Notes under the pieces: model-generated
What the model was told of the DNA's origin: nothing
Seen by the model: the letters and a program-made list of their open reading frames with translations, nothing else
Database searches by the model: none
Shown: piece after piece, positions 35,112-46,938 of the stretch
Numbering within the stretch: the first letter of the stretch is position 1
Layout of the letters: each line of letters starts with the position of its first letter
Position numbers and translations under genes: made by a program
DNA from: Phaffia rhodozyma
Taxonomy: Eukaryota; Basidiomycota; Tremellomycetes; Cystofilobasidiales; Mrakiaceae
Length of the DNA: 64,000 nt
Reading direction: 5' to 3'
NCBI GenBank assembly: GCA_014706385.1
Contig: JACGZH010000002.1
Location: 496,001 to 560,000 of the forward strand

Positions 35112-35729
35112 CTTTAATTAGGAATAAAGAAGGCGGATGTGAAGGTGGGAGGGAGAGAGAAACGGGTGGAGGGCGAGTAAAGGGAAAGCCAAAAAAAACA
35201 GGTTGCAAACAAAATCTTCAATAATCGGAGCACAGCTTTTCCTCACCAGCACATTTTCATTAGACATTTTCGCCACATCAACTAATCCACTTTTGTATTC
35301 TATCTCTGTCCTCATCCTGTATGGTCGATACAAACATACAGATAGTTAGAGTTATCATTAAATAACTTCTATGCAAGGATCCTCTTTCTCCTCATTCATG
35401 ACCTTCGCCATTTACTAGCAAGAATAAGAAGCTGGTCGGGACTGGCTGAAACAGGATGAAATCTTTCATGCGCATATACTCCTATATCTCAGAAGTAGTC
35501 AGGTCACACAGGAGGCGACTCTGATGTGTAGATTAATTTCACAGAACGTCAAAAGATTGACAAGAAATCGAAAGATAGGTATCGAGGGAGAGACTATAAT
35601 ACAACAAGGCGAAGGGTATACATGTTTTCTGATGTGATAAGGGCGGAGGTTGTGTGGTCGAACCAGCTATGGGGAGCCGATGGCCTAGAATGGAGGAATA
35701 TACTGGAGAAGTCGAAGAAAAAGCAACGC
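35112..35729. other. Intergenic, 5' of NOG2 and 3' of the THOC5-like gene
   Basis: About 620 bp between two minus-strand genes; contains the NOG2 promoter. No other coding or RNA gene seen. Confidence 0.5.
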
Positions 35730-36520
35730 TCATGTGTTTGCTTTGTTAAGTGTATGAGTGACTCCGTTTTGGATGGATTGAGTGATCTAGAAATATATCA
35801 CACACACATACGAGAAGATAAAAGATCAGCCGCTTGTGAAAGATGTATATAAACAGAGGAGCGACCAGAGGTCACTTACCTTTAAAAGATCTTCCATCTT
35901 CCTGTCTACTCCACTGAGCTCAAGCTTGAGCTGGTCGAGTTCTCGCTGTTGACTCAAGATATCTTTGTCTAAAGAGGTTTTTTGGGCAGAGAGCCTAAGA
36001 AGAAAGGTAAGAAGGAAGTTATATATCACATAAAGACGAGGAGAAAACATACAGCATCATGCTTTCTTTTTCTTGCTCAAGAAATTTCAGAGTCACTTGG
36101 TGAATGTTGGTATCTTGACCAGCTGTGAGTTTCTCAATTGCTTGTTGGATCCCCAATTTCTGAAACGAGTCCTGTCTACCAGAATGAGCTTACGGTGTCA
36201 GCCGATGTCACGAATATCGAACAAAGCAGGAGTAAAGCTTACTGAAAGTCTTGACACTTTTCAATCTCTTGACCGAGCCTTTTCTTCTCATACTCTGATC
36301 CGTTCTCTTCTAACACCAGTTTATCCAACGCGTTCCTCAACTCGGCCGTCTCTGACTTGGCCTGGACGATATGGGTTGATGCCAACCTATGGATCAGCTT
36401 GAACAGAGCGAGATATGTTGTAAGATCATCCGAGCTAGGTACCGCATTTGGTGGTAAAGACGCCAGGTGAGCTTGAAGGGAAGCCAGATGGCCAGTCGCT
36501 TGATCGTAAGTGGATCCCAT
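35730..36520 (-). CDS. Small coiled-coil protein, possibly THO complex subunit 5 (THOC5)-like
   Basis: Exons 36243-36520, 36053-36175, 35880-35994 and 35730-35786 give 190 aa without a stop. It is nearly all helical and coiled-coil (SETAELRNALDKLVLEENGS, QQRELDQLKLELSGVDRKME). The segment KKRLGQEIEKCQDFQ followed by QDSFQKLGI resembles the THOC5 signature in which an 'L..EI..C..F.S' helix recurs. THOC5 belongs to the THO/TREX mRNA-export complex. The match is short and coiled coils mislead, so another coiled-coil subunit (kinetochore or spindle, for example) is possible. Confidence 0.6.
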
Positions 36521-36888
36521 ATGATGGCTTTATTGTATCAGATGGGATGGATGGGAGAGAACTCTTCAGTAAAAGTACTGGAAAGGAAAGCGTAAGGAGA
36601 GACGCACGTAACCATGAAAGGTTACAACACGCATAGCTATTGAACGTATCGAATTTCCCGCCACATTCGTATCTGCACGTGAGCTTAAACAGCGTCGGGC
36701 CCATCTCCTCTTTTTGTTTTGTTTTGTTTTTTGTTTTTTCCTTTTTTTTCTTGTCTTGCCCCTTTTCTCATTCATCTTCTTTCTTCTGTCTCATTAGGCT
36801 TTTCTCTTCATTGATAGAATTAGAAAGGAAGACAGGTAAGCAAGAACAAGAAACAACACGAAAGGACAAGCTAGAAAGAAGGAAAGAA
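36521..36888. promoter_or_regulatory. Divergent promoter region THOC5-like / sphingolipid methyltransferase
   Basis: This 368-bp region lies between divergent starts. It holds a T-rich tract (about 36712-36760) about 130-180 bp upstream of the methyltransferase ATG, then A/G-rich leader directly before it. Confidence 0.45.
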
Positions 36889-38847
36889 ATGGTCGTCAAG
36901 CATCCTCACGTCGTGGCCGACGGCGTCGTCGCTCCTTCCCCTTTGCCTGCAGAGGGCTCCGGCGCGTTTTCGAATCTTCATCTCGCCCTGGCGGTGATCA
37001 TCACTCCCAAGTTGATCCAATGGACGTTCCCCATCTTGAACCACTCCCGAATCATCTACTTTATTCTTCTCGCCATCACCTTCTTCCCCGTCCTCATCGG
37101 TTACTGGACCTTGACCTCTACCTTTGGAGGCAGGATCAACGATAAGGTGCAGCTCCCCGGACGACCTATCGGACATTACCTCGAGTTCAAGGACGAGGAG
37201 GTCAGGAAAAAGTACTTGGGTCGAAAGATTCCTTACCAGGAACTTCATGATTTGTACTTTGAGGGCAAGATTGACTTCAAGGGTACGTTTCGTCTTTCAT
37301 TCTCTTGCTGCTCAAGATGCAATCTTGAGTATTCTCATCAATATCCTTTTGTTCTGTCATATTCTGCAACTTGAGCCCATCTTTCGGAGCTAGAAAAGCC
37401 GAAGAGCAACGCTCATATGGCTGACTCTTCTTTTCTTCATGCTTCATTTTGAACAAACATACATTATTATCAAACAGGCGACGTCCTTGAGGTTCTTGAG
37501 TACCGACACGACTTTGTTACTTTTAACTTCACCCCCGAGCTCTTCAAATACGTTTTCTTCACCTTTGCCCCCGAGGTCATCCTTCACTCTCAGTCCCAGG
37601 ACGAGGAGCAGGTTCGAGGCCACTACGATCGAGGAGGTGAGTCTTCTAGTCTGTCTGCGTCTGGCCTCACACGTCTCGGTCCTGATAATTTAATACTTGA
37701 TTCCTCAAACATCAAACCCTCTCGACCCTATCTAGATGACTTTTACGAGTGGTTCTTGGGACCCCGAATGATCTACACCTCTGGAGTCATCAGCGATATC
37801 ACCCGACCCGAGACCCTCGAGGAGCTCCAGGATAACAAGCTTAAGCTGGTCTGCGAGAAGCTTGACCTCCAGCCCACTGATAAGCTTTTGGACATTGGAT
37901 GTGGATGGGGAACTTTGGTTGCCTTTGCCGGAAAGAACTACAAGTGTGATGTTACCGGAGGTTTGTTCTCATTTAGCCTTGTCAACATGGAGAAAGAATG
38001 GGCTGTGTTGACTCTGGCGTTCCTTCAAAAATCCAACCGCAGTCACCCTCGGAATCAACCAGACCAAGTTTGGAACTGAGCGACTCCGAGAGAACGGTGT
38101 GCCCGAGGACAGAGGACGAATTTTGTGCACCGATTACCGATTCATCGATCCTATTCCCCAGTCTTTCACCAAGATTGTTTCTCTTGAGATGGCCGAGCAT
38201 GTTGGAATCCGAAAGTACTCTTCCTTCCTCCGACAGGTTTACGATCTCCTCGACGACGATGGTACCTTTGTGTTCCAGGTCGCTGGTATCCGACCGTCCT
38301 GGCAGTTTGAGGATCTCCAGTGGGGACTTTTCATGAACAAGTACGTTTTTCCCGGAGCCGATGCATCCATTCCCCTCTGGTGGGTCCTTAAGGAGGTCGA
38401 GGCTGTCGGATTTGAGGTCAAGCAGGTCGATGTGCTCGGTGTCCACTACTCGGCCACCATCTACAGGTGGTACCAGAACTGGATCAGCAACAAGGAGAAG
38501 GTTTTGGCCAAGTACGGTGATAGGTCAGTTTTTCTTACTCTTTATCTTCCCCTTTTGTGAACAGCACTTTTTTTAGGCAAGCTTATTGACACATCGCGCT
38601 TCCATCAACCTACTGACTTACTTTAAAAACAAAAAAACAAAAAAAAAACAGATGGTTCCGAATTTGGTCTTTCTTCCTTGCCTCGTCAACTATTGTTAGT
38701 CGACAGGGTTCGGCGTCTGTATTCCAGATCACGTTGCACAAGAACTTGAACGCCTACAAGCGAGTCGAGGGTGTGCCGACCCATATTGGAATTCACTACG
38801 ATAAGGCCAAAGAGTTCTCGTTCGTCTTCTGTGTTGTCTGCTCTTGA
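36889..38847 (+). CDS. Sphingolipid C9-methyltransferase (glucosylceramide pathway)
   Basis: Exons 36889-37282, 37478-37636, 37736-37960, 38043-38523 and 38652-38847 give 484 aa. After a short N-terminus there are two membrane segments (about residues 28-45 and 52-72), then GHYDRGDDFYEWFLGPRMIYTSG, the CFA-synthase-like entry motif; the SAM motif LLDIGCGWGTLVAFAG; and SLEMAEHVGIRKYSSF. It matches the fungal enzymes that methylate C9 of the sphingoid base of glucosylceramide at the ER or Golgi, using SAM. Ordinary bacterial cyclopropane synthases lack the two N-terminal membrane helices. The product matters for membrane properties and virulence in fungal pathogens; S. cerevisiae lacks it. Confidence 0.9.
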
Positions 38848-39285
38848 GTGATTCTAATCCTGAACTTGGTCGCTTACCTTTGTTTCTGATCTTGGTTGAT
38901 TTGTTCCGTGTAGCCTTGTCCAGTAGATAGATTTTCAAGAATTCATAACAGATGACGGATATACAATAGAAAGGAAGCAGAGAAATAGAGAAGTAGTATG
39001 GCTGGGAAACGACAAAAATGTTTACAGAGGTTGATCTTCTGTATCGGAATTTTCTCACTCAAGGGGTTTCTATTCTTTCACTCATTAAACAATCGAATGG
39101 GTCTTTTGAAACTGCTTTTCCTTGCCATATTATACCGAGGAAAAGAAAAACATGCGAGCGAACTAAGAAAGGCCATAAGATAAGACCAAAGCTGGAGAAT
39201 TTGAGAGCAAGCCTTAATGAAACAGAAAATCACCCTTCCTCTACTTTCCTTTCCTTTTTGTTTTAAACATCTTCTGTAGTCTCAT
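38848..39285. other. Convergent intergenic region
   Basis: About 440 bp between the sphingolipid methyltransferase and cyclophilin 3' ends. AT-rich; nothing supportable seen. Confidence 0.5.
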
Positions 39286-41384
39286 TTACTCCTCTCCATG
39301 AGCATCTGCCAGAGTCTGCGTCTCGGGCCGACCTTCTCGCTCAGTTTCCTTATGCTTGAGACTGATCGACTGGGGCTCGTCTCTATCAATATAAGCACTA
39401 CCTCTTGCTCTTTCTTGCTCTTGATCTTGTCCTTTGGCCTCCGACTCGAACGCAATCCTGGATGCGGAGGCTCGTCCTTTTATGAACCTCTCGGAGACGT
39501 GCTGATCGGCCTGCCTATCACCTCTCGGTTGAACATCTGAACCTGCGAGATCATGTTTCCACGTATCGAATCTAGCTGATCTATCGGCTGTGCCGCCGTT
39601 GGGGGCATTGCTGTCTCGGCTACGTTGATGAGGGGGTGCAGGTCGATTGGTATATCGAGGTGCATAAGACGGAAGGTCGACGGTTGGTCCTTGTTCTCTA
39701 TGACGCATCGACCCTCGACCCTTGTAATTGACTACGGTGGATTCATTCGAGTTCACACGGGAATCATGTCGAGAGTAGTTTGAGGTGGGAGCACCACCTC
39801 CATTGGATTTTCCTAAGCGATTCTTGAGTCTCTCCAACTCATCCCTTTTCCGTCTTTCCTCCCTCTCCTTCTCTTCTCTCTCCAGCCGAGCATCAATCTC
39901 TGCATCTGTCTCATCCCTGTACAGAGGGATTCCTCTGGCGTCTCTTGGTTCATCTCGAGCCTCAGTTGACGTAACTTGTTTGGAGTTTTTTGAACGGGAA
40001 GACGAAACCGTCTTTTTGGATGATTTAGACCGACTTGACTTGGATGATCGCCTAGATCGTCTCCTCCGGTCATCATCCGAATCCGAACCAGAGTCCGAGG
40101 CAGAGGATGAAAAAGAAGAAGAGGAAGAGATAGATGAACGTCGTTTGTGGGATCGTTTTCGGGCGCGACGATCATCTCCAGAATCTGTAGAGATAGATGA
40201 GACAGATCCTGACCGTCTTCGGGTCGTTCGAGAAGGCGGAGAAGCAGGTTTGCTCGCAACAGGCTTCTTGACGAGCTCGAGCTCACCCGATTTGACTACC
40301 ATGACTGACGTCAACGGTCGATCCTTCGAGTCGGTTGGCAGAGCCTCGATAGACCGGACATGTTCGAGGCCTGTTGAACGGCAGAAGGTGAGACAAACAG
40401 AGCGATGCAGAGTTAGTATGGATTTGTATGTCAAATATATTTATATGAACAGCACAACTAGGCAAGGCAAACGAACCAGAAACGACGCGCCCAAAAACGA
40501 CGTGCTGAACAAGGAAGACAAAAAAAGACGACGATCAGTTTTTCTCGACTCGACGCGTGTCAACGTGTGCAAACGAGGAGCAACAGGAAGATGCTGAGAT
40601 CATACCTTTCCAGTAAGATGAGGGGTAGGGGCCAGCGTAATGAAGAATTGAGAGCCGTTAGTAGCTGGTCCTCTGTTTGCCATGACGAGCAACCCAGGCT
40701 TGTCAACCGGAATGGATAGATCCTCATCGTCGAATGTTCCTCCATCTGATTTGGTTATGCACGAGAATAGTCAATATTCAGATCAGCGATGCATAGTACG
40801 GATAAGCCAACGAAGCGAGAAGAAACTGAGGGGACAAACATATGCTCTCTCCGCCTGATCCGTTCTTCTTTGTAAAATCACCTCCCTGAATCATGAATTC
40901 GGCTGTGTTAACGAGACCAGTCCGTCGTTAGTCAGATTGCTATATTATAGATCAAATCTTTACGACCTCGAGAGGATAAACATAAAGAAGAACACGAACG
41001 GATGACGCGATGAAAGATGGAGCCTTGATAGGACAGAGGAATGCCCGACGTCTTAGATACTCCTTCTGACCCAGTACATAATGCTCGGAAGCTGATGAAC
41101 AAGAGTCAACAAACGTAAGAGACAAGAGCCACTCATGAGCGACTGTGCAAAGCAGCGATGAAAGACCAAAGGAGAAGAAGGAAAGAAAGAAAGGAAGGAT
41201 AATGTACTTTTCAGCCGTAATGGGTGTCTGATTCATGAAGAGCTCGAATACAACTCTGTATGGGATGAGATGCATATTAGTTTGGGAGCAAGATGAGAAA
41301 ATAGGAAGGACACAGTAAGCCTCACCTGCCAAGTGGCGAATCCCCGATAGAGAGATCAAGAAACGTTCGAGGGTTGGGAGCCAT
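39286..41384 (-). CDS. Cyclophilin-type peptidyl-prolyl isomerase with RS-rich C-terminal tail
   Basis: The start [20 protein letters not shown] is a standard cyclophilin N-terminus. Spliced exons give [40 protein letters not shown] (catalytic Arg), [36 protein letters not shown] and the HVVFG strand. After the ~170-residue domain there is a long tail rich in Ser, Arg, Asp and Glu ([19 protein letters not shown]), like PPIG/SR-cyclophilins that work with spliceosomes or the RNA polymerase II C-terminal domain. Nuclear action is inferred. Its start lies ~20 bp from the divergent RING-like gene. Confidence 0.92.
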
Positions 41385-41404
41385 GATGGTCGTCGTCGTT
41401 GTCG

Positions 41405-42862
41405 ATGATGATAGTCAGTGGGAGAGAAAGAGAATTAGACGCAGCTGATTTGAGATCAACTACCATTCACGACAACGACGGCGAAGAAGAATTCATGGTC
41501 TCACCCACACCAGGTTCTCGCTCATCGTCTCCAGTGGAGGTTATTCTACTTGATACGAGCAGCTCAGATAACGAACAGTCTGAACCCAGAAACCTGACCG
41601 ACCATACTTCTCGCTCAGGTCCACAGTCATATATAAATTCACCCTCAGACCCGGAGGCTTGGTCTTACCAAGATGACTTTCTGCTCAACCTAAGCGACCA
41701 CGAGGAAGATACTTCGAGCTTCTTCAGTATACTCTCACGAGCATTTTCTTCTGGATCATTAAGATGGCAGACACTTGAGTCTTTCTACGGCAGCGGCTTA
41801 CGAGGCGCGTTGTCTAGAACCTGGGCTCCTGCCGAAGGCAGGAGGCGACTTCGGTCAGATTACCGCACGGACAGCGGAGAGGATGTTGTGCCTCATCATC
41901 AGCAGATCGAGCACATATTCGAATCTCCAGTGGTTTTCAAGAGAGAAGATACTAGGAAGGGATTCGCCCGGTCGTTCGAGCTTGATATAGGAGGCTTCAT
42001 AGATTCATCCAGTGACAGTGACAACGACGGCGACAACGATGATGACGACGACTATGATGAGGAAAAGAAGGCCAGGAAGAAGGAAGCGAGTAAGAATAAG
42101 GGTAAGATGGACCAAGCCATCCATATCGATCAAGACGAGGACGAAGAGGTCGAAAACACCAGGCTATCTCCGTCTGTTGCTCCAAAGCTACATCTTTCTC
42201 AAGGCGATTCAAACAGTCTAGACCGGCCATCGCCCACCGAGCGATCCTCAAGTCAAGATTCAATATATGTTGTCGAATCCGATGGGATTGAACGCTCATT
42301 GCCTTCCGGCCCTGCCTCTTCATCCGACCAAGCGTCCTCTTCTCACGCAACAACGGCAACGCTTCCAGAGGGAATACGTCGTCCTTTACAACCTCAAGGG
42401 CAGAAACGACGTCCGCCCCGGATACAGCAATATGGTCTATCATTCGGCTGCTCGTCTTGCCTTCGACCACTACTTCAACGCGCGTCCAGTTCAGACAGAA
42501 AGATCTATGTCCTCAGTTGCGGCCACCTTATCGACGGGTACTGCCTTGTCAGACTTTGTGCGCATCCAGATTCTACCTTCCCATTTGTCTATCCTTCTTC
42601 CTCGGCTGCTGAATCTCCGGAGGGATCTGCTAAAGATAAAAAGAAACAAAAGTCAAAGATAAAACCACCTCGGATACCAGTTAAATCTCGATCGTATGAA
42701 TGGTTCTGCCCTGTTGAAGGCTGCGAGCGTCCTCATCAAAGTACACTAGATGTCCTCGTAGACGAGCAGTCTGATGAGGTCGGCATGTTTCTCGAAGGAC
42801 CCCAATGGTATTGGCGACCACTGATGGGTGGGGTTGAAGGCGTCCGACTCCTTTTCATCTGA
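41405..42862 (+). CDS. Acidic protein with C-terminal RING-like zinc-binding region
   Basis: A single open frame of 485 aa from the first ATG at 41405 (MMIVSGRERELDAAD); a later start such as 41492 is possible because the gap to the cyclophilin start is only 20 bp. The first 330 residues are acidic and Ser-rich, with runs of Asp (DNDGDNDDDDDYDEE). The C-terminal part shows SFGCSSCLRPLL, then VLSCGHLIDGYCLVRLC and EWFCPVEGCERPHQS, a Cys/His spacing like a RING or SLX8-type finger (C-x2-C ... C-x-H ... C ... C-x4-C-x2-H). This could be a SUMO-targeted ubiquitin ligase or another zinc-binding scaffold. Function is unproven. It lacks introns, unlike most neighbours. Confidence 0.65.
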   Translation: MMIVSGRERELDAADLRSTTIHDNDGEEEFMVSPTPGSRSSSPVEVILLDTSSSDNEQSEPRNLTDHTSRSGPQSYINSPSDPEAWSYQDDFLLNLSDHEEDTSSFFSILSRAFSSGSLRWQTLESFYGSGLRGALSRTWAPAEGRRRLRSDYRTDSGEDVVPHHQQIEHIFESPVVFKREDTRKGFARSFELDIGGFIDSSSDSDNDGDNDDDDDYDEEKKARKKEASKNKGKMDQAIHIDQDEDEEVENTRLSPSVAPKLHLSQGDSNSLDRPSPTERSSSQDSIYVVESDGIERSLPSGPASSSDQASSSHATTATLPEGIRRPLQPQGQKRRPPRIQQYGLSFGCSSCLRPLLQRASSSDRKIYVLSCGHLIDGYCLVRLCAHPDSTFPFVYPSSSAAESPEGSAKDKKKQKSKIKPPRIPVKSRSYEWFCPVEGCERPHQSTLDVLVDEQSDEVGMFLEGPQWYWRPLMGGVEGVRLLFI

Positions 42863-43447
42863 AAAGCTTCCTTCCTCAATCTGTTTTCAGGTGTTTCTCC
42901 TTCGCCCTCCATCTCTGTTGTTTGTTCTTATCTGCTCACTGTATCTATCAACTGTATTCATTGCATCATTCATCGATCCTTGCGTCTTCCTTTCCTGCTT
43001 AACATGTACCACTTGACTAAGTGCCGCTCTCCAACGCCGAACGCAATAAAGGCGGCGACAAATGGAATTCATCCCTCATTTCTTTTATTTTCTGAGATAT
43101 GAATTATTCTCAAAAAGGACTGGTACGATTATAGAGTAAGCATAAACAAGCAACAGGACTGTGTGGGTTGACAGTTTGATAGGTTTTAGGAAAGATCCAA
43201 GTGAAACAACAAGTTCTGATGTAGCAAAAGAAAAAAACATAGAAAAATCGAAGATGAAGAAGCAAGAAAAGAGTTGGGAGGAAAGCGGAAGAATTGAAGA
43301 ATGTACAAAGAAAAGAAACTGCGAAGAGGAAATTCTTACTCTAGCCTTTATTTCGCATTAGCTTGTTCATCTAGGCGTTAATATACCGACTCTAATTCTG
43401 ACGTTGACGGAGAAGTTGTCTTGTCAACCCCGAATAAGCTTGAATAA
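42863..43447. other. Convergent intergenic region
   Basis: About 585 bp between the RING-like gene and the NYN gene. T-rich at the start and A/G-rich from about 43190 to 43330. No gene seen. Confidence 0.5.
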
Positions 43448-46400
43448 TCAGACCAAAGACGGGTTGAGTATGCTCAACGTTATTTCCTGTTCTGCTTTCG
43501 GCCCCGAAGCGCGGGCTTGGTGGGACGATGGCGTTTGCAATGGCAAAACATGTGGTAATCGTTTCTTGACTCCGAAAGAGCTGAAAAGTTTCACACGTGT
43601 CGGATCAGGCGGAGTAAGTTTTCGATACTGCAAGTCAGAGACGGAACTCGTCGAGTGTAGTAATGATGATGGCGGTGGTGTTGATAGGGTTGTCGGGGGA
43701 GAGGATGCAGGGGAGGGAGCAGTATCCGGAGATTTGGCGAGAACAGAGGAAAGGATCCTCCACGGCCGGTCGGATGGAACAGAGGCTTTGATGGCCAGAG
43801 CTTCTGAGCTAGGCTCCTCTCTTTTTTTTCTGGGCATGCCTTTGAGAATAGTATTTGGGGCGGTTTCAGCATGGAGACAGTGATACAACCTCAAATTCGA
43901 GAGACAAGCGAATGAAAGCACAAACCGATCGATTTTGGTGGATTTTTCTTCGGCAAAACACCTGGGGTAGGACTCTTTCTCGGCCGTCCTCTTGGTCTCT
44001 TCACAGTTTCGGTCACCTCCAACTGCCCGACATTCTTCTTCTTCTTCTTGGGTTGAACAGTCCCTTTGGCATTCTTTGTCTTCTTTTTGATCTTTACCCC
44101 TCCTATCTTGTTATTGTCCGCTTCTTCAGTACGGTTGACCACCTGTTCCCTTAAATCTGAAACGATATTCGAGTTTGAACTGATCACATCCGACACCGCA
44201 TCCTTCGCCCCTTCACCCGAGCTAGTCGCACCCATGTTCTCGTTCTCGTTCGTCTTAGTAAGCGCCTCTATGTTCTGAATGGCCTCGTCATGAACCTGCT
44301 TCTGAACCTGTTTTCTCTTCCGTTTCGATTTCGTTGCCGACGTCGTCGGCTCGATAGTTGGTTTTACACCCGATGCTGATTCCAGACTCGGACTCGAATT
44401 TGGACTCGGATTTGAATTTGAGCTGGGTCTTGATCCATCATCCAAATCGACAAATGTGGATAGCGTCGGAATGTTAAGAGTAAAGCTAGCTGTTGTCATG
44501 GTTTCGGATGTAGATTCAGGCGTGGGGGTGGGTGTAGATCCTGATTCAAGAGGCAGTATGATCGTTAGGTCATCATCGGTAGTCTCAGTCTGTGCTGGCT
44601 TCGGAACAGAAAGAGAGTCGTCGCACTCCTCAGTTGACAAAGCAGGGACTGGTTCATCTGGTGAAGAAGTAAGGTTGGTCCTTGATGGTGGCATAGACAT
44701 CAGGTCTTGTTGAGAGCTGACCTGGAAGGTCGCAATTTCATGTATTTGACCGTCCGAGGCACATCTAGAATCGTTGACAGGTGCGGATTCAGGAGTCGGC
44801 TCGGTAAGAATAGCTGCAGTCGAAGGCGTGTCAGAGTTGGTGACCAGGCCGGAATCAGCGAAGGTTGCCGAAGAAACCGTATTGGTAGATTCAATCGGTA
44901 CTACGGTGGCAGTGACTTCTGACAACTCTTTGTCATCCTTCTCCACGTTGGCCTCCGCGCTCTTTGGCTCAGCTGATTCCACCGGGATAAAAGGGCTGTC
45001 TCTGTGTTTCACTCTCTCCAGTGCCTTGATCTCATCAAACTTATTGCCCCATCCAGATCGAATCAGCCAGGCGCCCAGACCAGATTTCTGATAGACTCGT
45101 CTGCTCAGCTTGAGTTGATGAGTTTTAGGCCCTTTGTTAGTCAGGACAAGAACGCCATCCCGGATAGCTTCTTCGATAACTTCGCTCATCGAGGCAACAC
45201 CTAGGGACTGAATAATATTAGGTTGCAGCCGCTCGATCTGCTTGGTGAGCTCTCCGAATGAAATGATGTTGTGATGAGATCTGGGCATCGATCGGATCAC
45301 CGCGTTGTACTTTTCACGGATCTTAGGACATATCAAAGGGTATATGGCGTCTGATTGGGTGGAAACTCGGAATGCGGTGCTGCTCCATCCCTGGGAGTTT
45401 TCCATTGAGAGACCAGACAAAGGAAGAGACGAAAAGGAAGATTCGGAAGACGTTTCAGTGGATGTTGATATTGTTACCGGCTCTGGTTCAACTGTAGTGG
45501 TAGTCGGAGGTGCAATCACGGATGGTGAGGTAGCGGCTGTGGTTGATGATGACGATGTTGCTCTAGAGGGTTCAAATACACGCGGAGACATTGATTCGGA
45601 TTTGAGGCGTGAGCTTTTTAGCTTTCTGGGCACATGTGCTACAGTTGAGGGCCAGTGGGGGTCTAATCCGGTGTGATGGGGCTTGATGGGAGGTTCGATT
45701 GAGAGATTCAACTGAGATTGCTCTCATCCAATAATCGAATCAGTCAGTAAGTCGTGCCTTCCATTGTTTCAAGGGAGTTTCGAACAGACCTTCTGGCCAT
45801 TCGAGGCGTGGTCGAGAAATTCTTTCCAGTTGTACATGACGGAGGCACTTGAGGCGAGCTCTTCAATGACATGCTCAATGTTAGTAACAAGAACGATATT
45901 GTACATCCGGTTGCTAAGCATATTGAGGAGGCTGCAATAGTCTCTATCTGTCGTGCTGAGAGAACGAAACGAAAGCAAGAAGAAGGATGGATGGGATTCT
46001 GTCAGAACGCTTTGGGACGCGAAGTCATTCCTGACGGAACTATCCTCTATCTATCAAGCTACTACTCGAAGAGACTTTGAGCAGCTTGTCAGTCCATAGT
46101 CTCAATTGAAGAAGGACGAACATGACAATGATGGTACTATGTAGTGGATTATTGAATGCGAAACCGACAATGTCAGTCATCATGTGCCAATCCGCCACGT
46201 TCTTCCGTCCGAGGTGAGGTGTGTCGACCATTTGGAGCCCACAGGCGCTGTAACCGGCCCGGTCGATCTCATTCAGCGTGTATTTCGAAACGTCTGTCGG
46301 TTGTCAGGAACAGGGTTTCCGATAGATGTTGCCGCCGTTATTCTCATCAGTCTCATCAATTGTTAGAATACGGGCAAATAGAACAGGGACAAACCCTGGT

Positions 46401-46737
46401 AAGATCGAACAGAGGCAATCGGGCCATAACGATGAAAGACGGTTCGTAACGAGCGCATCAGCTTAGCCGGTGAGGTATAGTTGTATGGCGAACAGTTTTC
46501 TACGTATAAGCGTATTAAGTATACAGTGAGGATCTCAGTCGTTTCGTCTGCTCGACAGGATAGAAAAAGCAGAGGGCGGACGAGCGAAGCTTGAGAAGAC
46601 GAAGTTGAAGACGAACCGATATCCCAAAAAATTCCGACCGGTCCTTTAGCATGTGTCGTAGATTGAAACCTAAAGGCGAGGCCGTGCTGGACTCTGAATC
46701 CGGCCCCGACTCTGCCGATAGTCAATCTGAGCATCAT
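43448..46737 (-). CDS. NYN-domain (PIN-like RNase) protein with a winged-helix-like region and AT-hook
   Basis: The ATG at 46737 gives MMLRLTIGRVGAGFRVQ, Arg-rich and non-acidic, like a mitochondrial presequence. Exons then give GPVGIFWDIENCSPYNYT, KNVADWHMMTDIVGFAF and, after a splice, STIIVITTDRDYCSLLNML: the NYN pattern (first Asp in WDIEN, Asp in K..aD, Asp in TDRDY) of MARF1/LSM-linked nucleases. A long last part holds a helical block FGELTKQIERLQPNIIQSL followed by EVIEEAIRDGVLVL, suggestive of a LOTUS or other winged helix, then Ser/Thr-rich linker, a basic KSKRKRKQVQKQV stretch and the AT-hook KRPRGRPRKSP. An intron (donor GTTTGT, acceptor CTCAAAG) leads to a last exon starting MPRKKREEPSS. 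The domain mix is unusual, and the RNA target is unknown. Confidence 0.72.
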
Positions 46738-46938
46738 CCTTGATGAAACGACTGAAGCGGGATGGAGTCTGATGGATGCTGAGAGAACGAGAGGAAAACT
46801 CAAATAATGATTAGACAATCCCTAATGGGTTTTATGAATTCACTACGAAAGTTTTCTAATTATTCTCGGACAACTGATCAATTCATCCAAGCCTTGCTTC
46901 TTATCCATCATCAACCACCATCATCTTCAACATTCACG

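Noticed and set aside
39785..40597. 270-aa plus-strand frame opposite the cyclophilin tail
   Set aside because: Mirror of the Arg/Ser/Asp-rich tail coding; the minus frame joins the cyclophilin domain.
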